Source: S144-45 sp015494035
Lineage (GTDB): Bacteria > Pseudomonadota > Gammaproteobacteria > Xanthomonadales > Marinicellaceae
NCBI GenBank assembly: GCA_027057345.1
Contig: JALUIX010000104.1
Span: forward strand, 1-8,699
Length of the DNA stretch: 8,699 nt
Direction: 5' to 3'
Shown: positions 5,545 to 8,699 of the stretch, one piece after another
Layout: each line of letters opens with the position of its first letter
Position numbering within the stretch: the first letter of the stretch is position 1
Program-made: the position numbers and the translations under genes
The notes under the pieces: model-generated
Databases searched by the model: none
The model's input: the letters and a program-made list of their open reading frames with translations, nothing else
Told to the model about the DNA's origin: nothing

Positions 5545-7806
5545 TTATAGGCTGCAATCCAGTCCGGCCACCCCGACAATGGGAACGGCCTGCAGTTGGC
5601 CGCTGCCAAAAGCGGCTGGTCCCTGATAGTCCACCGTCAGGCTGGTGCAGCTATTAACCGTAATGGTGACCGTCCCCCACGGCTGTCGTTGAACCGCGGC
5701 TGGATTGAATGCCGGGCCAAAGACCGTGCCGCTGGTGGTTTGTACATCTGAAAAGGTGAACACGTTATTGCTGCCTGTACCCACGCCCAGGAACCAGCGC
5801 TGATTGCCTTGTGTGTCGTAGGAAAACCAGGCCATCAACAAGGTGTTGTTGCCCAGGTATTCCAACACCCAGCCTTCACCGTCGTGGCTGGGGTCGTACC
5901 AAGGGCCGGTTATGCCGCTTAGGGGATCACCGGAAGGTGCAGGACTCTGGCAGTCGAGTCCGTCCACGTTGGTGATGCGACGCACGCCACCCAGGTAGCC
6001 AGCGCCGAATCCAGGCCGCACGCTGGCGTAACTGGCTTGAGCGGTGGTGCAGTCATCAAATTCAATGGCATAGCCACCCCAGTCAAGGCGCTGTACGGCC
6101 GCCGGATCAAATGCGGGACCGAAGACACCACCGGAGGTGATCTGCACGGCATCCAACACCACGCGATTGTTGACCACGTGACCGGTGCCCACCATCCACG
6201 CCTGAATCGGCGCCTCCGGGCGGTAGGTGTACCAGACAGCCAACACCCGATCCCCAGCCAATCGCTCGATCATCCAGCCTTCGCCATCGTGGGCCGGGTC
6301 GTACCAGGAACCGGTCACACCGTTATTGAGCACGAATTCGTTGGCCGCCAGGCTGGTGGAAAAAACCTCAAACTCGCCTTCGGCCTGGGTGGCGCTGTTG
6401 TCTTCCTGTTCCCACACCGCCACCACGGTGCCGTCTGTGGTGTTTTCCACCAGATTCACCCGGCGGGCATCAAAAAGCAGGTTGCCATCCGGCCCGGCGT
6501 GGCTCAGGCGGGTAGCAACCTGCCCCAAATGGACAGCACTGCGGCCATCCAGGCGCTGGGCCCATATCTCGAACTCGCCATCGGTGTCGTGATCGCCCCG
6601 CCAGGCCACCACGTATTGCTTGCCTGCCCGGTGATAAGCCACGTGGGGGCGAAAGGCATCGAAACTGCTACTGCCATCAGGGCCCATGTAACTGATGCGA
6701 AAATCGTCGCGACCAATCTGGCTTCCATCGACAGCCAGGCGCTGTGCGTAAATTTCGAACTCACTGGATGTCAGCGTGGCCACCGTGCTGTTGGCCGACC
6801 AGACCACCAGGTATTCATTGCGATCGGCATTCCAGGCCACATCGGGATATTGGGCCAGGTACAGGTTGTTTCCGTTGGGCCCTGTTTCGCTGATGGGAAA
6901 GTCATTGGCGCCAACTTCCGCTCCTGTACTGCCAGCCAGACGTTGCCCATAGATTTCAAATTCTCCGCTCACCCGGCCATTAACATTGTCATCGCCATAC
7001 CAGACCACCAGGAATTCATTAGCGGTCGCGTTATATACCACTTTGGGCGAATAGGCGTCGAAATTCACACTGCCATTGGGGCCCATGTCTGAAATACGCC
7101 GGTCATTCACCCCGAGTTGCTGGGCAGGATTGGAACCGTTCAGCAGTTGGGCATAGATTTCAAATTCCCCCACTGGCGTGCCTGCCGTGCCGTCTTCCCC
7201 GCGCCACACCACCAGAAAATTGTTGTCCACCGAATTCCAGGCCACGACCGGATCAATGGCGTCGTAAGACCGGTTGCCCGTGGGCCCCATGTCTGAAATG
7301 CGGAAAGCCGTGCCAATCAGATCGCCAGTGGCGGCATTGATGCGTTGACCAAAAATCTCGAATTCACCTTCCACCAGTCCATTCTGATTGTGGTCGCCAT
7401 ACCAGACCACCAGGTATTCGTTGGTGGCGGCGTTATAAGCCACATCTGGGTTGCGCGCATCAAAGCGGGCGTCTCCGGCCGGACCCATAAAACTAATTCG
7501 GAATTTTGGCCCAATGGGGGCATGGGTCTGCGGGTTGACGCGCTGACCATAGATTTCCGCCTCGTCAATGGCCACTCCTGCCACGTTATCGGTGCCTTCC
7601 CAGACCACCAGTAGTTCATTGTTGATGCTGTTGTGCGCCACACTGGCCTCGCGGGCATCGTAATTGCGGTTCAGGTCTGGCCCCACGTGCGTCAGGCGCG
7701 TCGGCTCACTCCACAAATCAGAGGTAGCCTGAACCGGCCCAGCGAGCCATAACAGGGCAAAAGAAAGTAAGGTCAAGGCTGTCGTCGTATGGTGTTGTGC
7801 TTTCAT
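5545..7806 (-). CDS. Secreted repeat protein: seven propeller-like repeats plus two C-terminal beta repeats
   Basis: A 753-aa exported protein. Residues 1-27 form a signal peptide (hydrophobic core TLLSFALLWLAG, cleavage after VQA). Seven repeats of about 66 residues follow from residue 49 to about 492. Each reads (F/Y)DA-x-x-P-x-VA(Y/W)N, NEYLVVW, an acidic loop such as GDDNVNG, GEFEIYGQRL, and RIS-x-MGP-x-G. Seven tandem beta-rich units of this size suggest a seven-bladed beta-propeller, and the DxNxNG loops look like calcium sites. Two homologous ~134-residue units (about 497-619 and 632-751) then carry WYDP(A/S)HDGEGW, Q-x-TSG-x-VFGPAF-x-PAAVQR and a paired Cys near 586/619 and 720/751, probably disulfides. 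Such C-terminal units occur in other gammaproteobacterial extracellular proteins. It may be a surface or secreted adhesion or binding protein; no catalytic motif is visible. RBS is weak (GGAA at a long distance). The gene begins 38 bases after the TTAA-flanked element, which may therefore carry or disturb its promoter. Confidence 0.85.
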   Translation of the reverse strand: MKAQHHTTTALTLLSFALLWLAGPVQATSDLWSEPTRLTHVGPDLNRNYDAREASVAHNSINNELLVVWEGTDNVAGVAIDEAEIYGQRVNPQTHAPIGPKFRISFMGPAGDARFDARNPDVAYNAATNEYLVVWYGDHNQNGLVEGEFEIFGQRINAATGDLIGTAFRISDMGPTGNRSYDAIDPVVAWNSVDNNFLVVWRGEDGTAGTPVGEFEIYAQLLNGSNPAQQLGVNDRRISDMGPNGSVNFDAYSPKVVYNATANEFLVVWYGDDNVNGRVSGEFEIYGQRLAGSTGAEVGANDFPISETGPNGNNLYLAQYPDVAWNADRNEYLVVWSANSTVATLTSSEFEIYAQRLAVDGSQIGRDDFRISYMGPDGSSSFDAFRPHVAYHRAGKQYVVAWRGDHDTDGEFEIWAQRLDGRSAVHLGQVATRLSHAGPDGNLLFDARRVNLVENTTDGTVVAVWEQEDNSATQAEGEFEVFSTSLAANEFVLNNGVTGSWYDPAHDGEGWMIERLAGDRVLAVWYTYRPEAPIQAWMVGTGHVVNNRVVLDAVQITSGGVFGPAFDPAAVQRLDWGGYAIEFDDCTTAQASYASVRPGFGAGYLGGVRRITNVDGLDCQSPAPSGDPLSGITGPWYDPSHDGEGWVLEYLGNNTLLMAWFSYDTQGNQRWFLGVGTGSNNVFTFSDVQTTSGTVFGPAFNPAAVQRQPWGTVTITVNSCTSLTVDYQGPAAFGSGQLQAVPIVGVAGLDCSL
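5554..6318 (-). repeat. Coding duplication: two ~134-residue C-terminal units
   Basis: Residues about 497-619 and 632-751 of the same protein align along their whole length, sharing WYDP, HDGEGW, TSG-x-VFGPAF, PAAVQR and GLDC. A short Pro/Ser-rich linker (621-629) separates them. Confidence 0.85.
6331..7662 (-). repeat. Coding tandem repeats: seven ~66-residue units
   Basis: Repeats start at residues 49, 115, 181, 249, 316, 382 and 445 of the propeller-like protein. Unit 5 has Leu-Ala in place of Asp-Ala at its start, unit 6 is three residues shorter, and unit 7 lacks the closing MGP motif. The DNA copies are diverged, so they are old repeats kept by selection rather than a recent expansion. 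Confidence 0.85.
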
Positions 7807-7837
7807 GGGAATATTTTCCAGTATGAGGTTATTGCAA

Positions 7838-7871
7838 TTATTAACCTGGCATCAATATAGGCAATGCTCAG
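7838..7871. repeat. Left arm of the 34-bp terminal inverted repeat
   Basis: It matches the reverse complement of 8068-8101 at 32 of 34 positions: 24 identical bases, a two-base mismatch, then eight identical (ATGCTCAG). Within the arm, CTGGCAT can also pair with ATGC-T-CAG, so each arm could fold alone as a small hairpin. Confidence 0.9.
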
Positions 7872-7968
7872 CCGTGATGCGCTGTTTGCCAGCAAGGCAT
7901 CAACTCGCCGCTGTAGTCATTCTACAGCAAGAGTTGATAACGCAGTCTGGCGGACAGCGCATCGCGGC
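7871..7968. other. Left long hairpin of the element
   Basis: Stems from outside in: 7871-7885 with 7954-7968 (15 pairs, one T-G wobble); 7888-7892 with 7947-7951; 7899-7906 with 7931-7938 (ATCAACTC/GAGTTGAT); 7910-7916 with 7922-7928 (GCTGTAG/CTACAGC), loop TCATT. Internal loops include AAGGC on one side, AAC on the other and a 3/2 loop below the tip. The outer stem ends exactly where the N run begins. It could act as RNA or as single-stranded DNA. Confidence 0.8.
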
Positions 7969-7978
7969 NNNNNNNNNN
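7969..7978. other. Ten undetermined bases (assembly gap)
   Basis: Ten Ns fall at the centre of the inverted repeat (its midpoint is 7969.5) and between the two hairpins. Hairpin symmetry predicts GGCTTC immediately before 7979. The gap length may be arbitrary. Confidence 0.95.
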
Positions 7979-8061
7979 AAGCCTGCCCCGGCCCGGTGTT
8001 ATCGCTTTTGCCAATGGAACAACCATTGGCTGCAAGCGATGCCTTGTTCCGAGGCAGGCTT
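7979..8061. other. Right long hairpin of the element (outer stem cut by the gap)
   Basis: Stems from outside in: AAGCCTGCC (7979-7987) with GGCAGGCTT (8053-8061), extending inward through a wobble to CCG/CGG; ATCGCTT with AAGCGAT; GCCAATGG with CCATTGGC around a five-base loop. Read on the minus strand it has the same plan as the left hairpin, with the same AAGGC and GATAAC segments and the same 3/2 internal loop, although nearly all paired bases differ. By symmetry the outer stem should continue into the N run. Confidence 0.8.
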
Positions 8062-8067
8062 GAAGCC

Positions 8068-8101
8068 CTGAGCATCACCTATATTGATGCCAGGTTAATA
8101 A
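8068..8101. repeat. Right arm of the 34-bp terminal inverted repeat
   Basis: Reverse complement of the left arm with two mismatches. It overlaps the last two codons of the porin gene, including its TAA stop. Confidence 0.9.
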
Positions 8102-8699
8102 AATTCGTATTGCAACCGCAGTTGCAAGGCGTCCGGTGATTCGTTCTGTCCATAGCGGTTGGGGTGGGCGATCACATGCACCCAGTTGAACATGACTCGC
8201 CCTTTTTTGAGCGGATACCAGTTAATGCCCACTGTCCAGTCCGTCTGTGAGCCGCCATCCAGGTCAGCATCGGCCAGATCCAGCCACGAGACCCGGGCTG
8301 CCAGCTCCCAGGTTTTTCCTGGCCTGACATCCATTCCGGCCCACTCGCCACGGCGAAAACTGAAACGTCGCTGACCATTAAAGGTTCTCCCCACTTCCAG
8401 GTAGGCTCCGCGAAAACTCACGTTGGGCAAGTCCGGTCTTTGCAGCGCGTTCTGCATCACTTCGCCTTGCCAAACCCAGTGTTTGGTTTTCCACAGGGCT
8501 TCCAGCCCCCATTTGTTTTCCCGCTGGATGCCGCTGAGGTAATAGGTGTCGATCAGGCGTCGACCATCCACCGTGCTTTCCGGTCGAGCGCGGAAACGCA
8601 ACGGCTGATCCGGCTGGCGGCTGAAAACCGACAAACCGACATAGGCCCGGGCCTTGTTCCATTTGTGGCGCATGCCCCAGCGGGCGGCAACACTGTGGC
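8095..8699 (-). CDS. Phosphate-selective porin O/P-like protein, C-terminal part
   Basis: The last 200 residues of an outer-membrane beta-barrel of the OprO/OprP type; the N-terminus lies beyond the right edge. The frame is open to 8699, so the first internal ATG (8673) is not the real start. Family-like features are alternating beta strands, WELAARVSWLDLADADLDGG (the WELA-R-S-LDL hallmark of this family), then WTVGINWYPLKKGRVMFNWVHV, and a final strand LQLRLQYEFY that ends in an aromatic residue as BAM substrates do. OprO/OprP porins pass phosphate or pyrophosphate, but many relatives have other or unknown substrates, so specificity is not shown. Its TAA stop is formed by the TTAA at the right end of the candidate mobile element. 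Confidence 0.85.
   Translation of the reverse strand, partial: HSVAARWGMRHKWNKARAYVGLSVFSRQPDQPLRFRARPESTVDGRRLIDTYYLSGIQRENKWGLEALWKTKHWVWQGEVMQNALQRPDLPNVSFRGAYLEVGRTFNGQRRFSFRRGEWAGMDVRPGKTWELAARVSWLDLADADLDGGSQTDWTVGINWYPLKKGRVMFNWVHVIAHPNRYGQNESPDALQLRLQYEFY

Larger units (their letters stand above)
7841..8098. mobile_element. Candidate MITE-like element flanked by TTAA
   Basis: TTAA at 7841-7844 and TTAA at 8095-8098 bracket a 250-base segment that begins CCTGGCATCAATATAGG and ends with its exact reverse complement. No coding sequence is supported inside. TTAA duplication with CC-ended repeats recalls the IS1380/piggyBac group, so a non-autonomous relative is one reading. That link is inference from the ends only. 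The right TTAA supplies the stop codon of the porin gene, and the left end is 38 bases from the propeller gene start, so the element fits exactly between two genes. Removing it together with one TTAA leaves a palindromic target, TTATTAATAA. The alternative is a fixed structured regulatory region rather than an insertion. Confidence 0.5.

Noticed and set aside
6037..7092. 351-codon plus-strand open frame across the propeller gene
   Set aside because: Antisense to the repeats of the real protein; its own apparent repeats simply mirror them, and it has no RBS.
5545..7806. CRISPR array or DNA satellite
   Set aside because: The repeats are at protein level with diverged DNA and one continuous reading frame.
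7871..8061. Rho-independent terminators for the porin gene
   Set aside because: The stems are long and interrupted and no T-run follows on the minus strand.
7838..8101. Integron attC site
   Set aside because: Hairpin shape is reminiscent, but the GTTRRRY and RYYYAAC core sites are not present at the stem ends and no cassette or integrase is seen.
7805..8139. Plus-strand frames running through the N gap
   Set aside because: They cross undetermined bases and consist of hairpin sequence; no coding signal or RBS.
1..8699. tRNA, rRNA, CRISPR or transposase genes
   Set aside because: None recognised on either strand by reading; no cloverleaf with conserved tRNA arms and no transposase motif.

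Overview
The window reads as one co-oriented block of a Gram-negative, probably gammaproteobacterial chromosome. The evidence is an OprO/OprP-type outer-membrane porin end, Sec signal peptides, a DUF6502/DUF5666 gene pair and a proteobacterial-style lasso-peptide precursor. I cannot name the genus. All supported genes lie on the minus strand, so transcription runs from high to low coordinates. Most of the window is moderately GC-rich; the first ~1 kb is strikingly AT-rich and looks foreign.

Layout in the direction of transcription: (1) the C-terminal 200 residues of a phosphate-selective-porin-like barrel (8699-8095). (2) A 250-bp candidate miniature mobile element (7845-8094) bounded by TTAA on both sides, with long terminal inverted repeats and two long internal hairpins of different sequence but the same architecture; a 10-N gap sits at its centre. 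(3) A secreted 753-aa protein with seven ~66-residue propeller-like repeats and two ~134-residue C-terminal repeats (7806-5545). (4) A DUF6502 protein and, overlapping it by four bases, a secreted DUF5666 protein (5401-2991). (5) A compact RiPP locus: a 64-aa precursor with a complete lasso leader motif and its own promoter, RBS and terminator (2918-2611), an HPr-kinase-like kinase (2595-1501), and an overlapping lasso B2-type transglutaminase-like leader peptidase (1501-1106). (6) An AT-rich multi-pass membrane protein gene that runs off the left edge (787-1).

How the genes fit together: the precursor, kinase and B2 protease suggest a peptide that is phosphorylated and cut from its leader. 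The predicted 20-residue core starts with Gly and has Asp at position 8, which suits a lasso macrolactam, but no macrolactam synthetase (C) or separate RRE protein (B1) is encoded here. The B2 C-terminus is short and may lack the third catalytic residue. The locus may therefore rely on enzymes elsewhere in the genome, make a linear phosphopeptide, or be a remnant cut off where the AT-rich DNA begins. The two strongest items for follow-up are this kinase-containing, cyclase-less lasso-like locus and the paired covarying hairpins inside the TTAA-flanked element.
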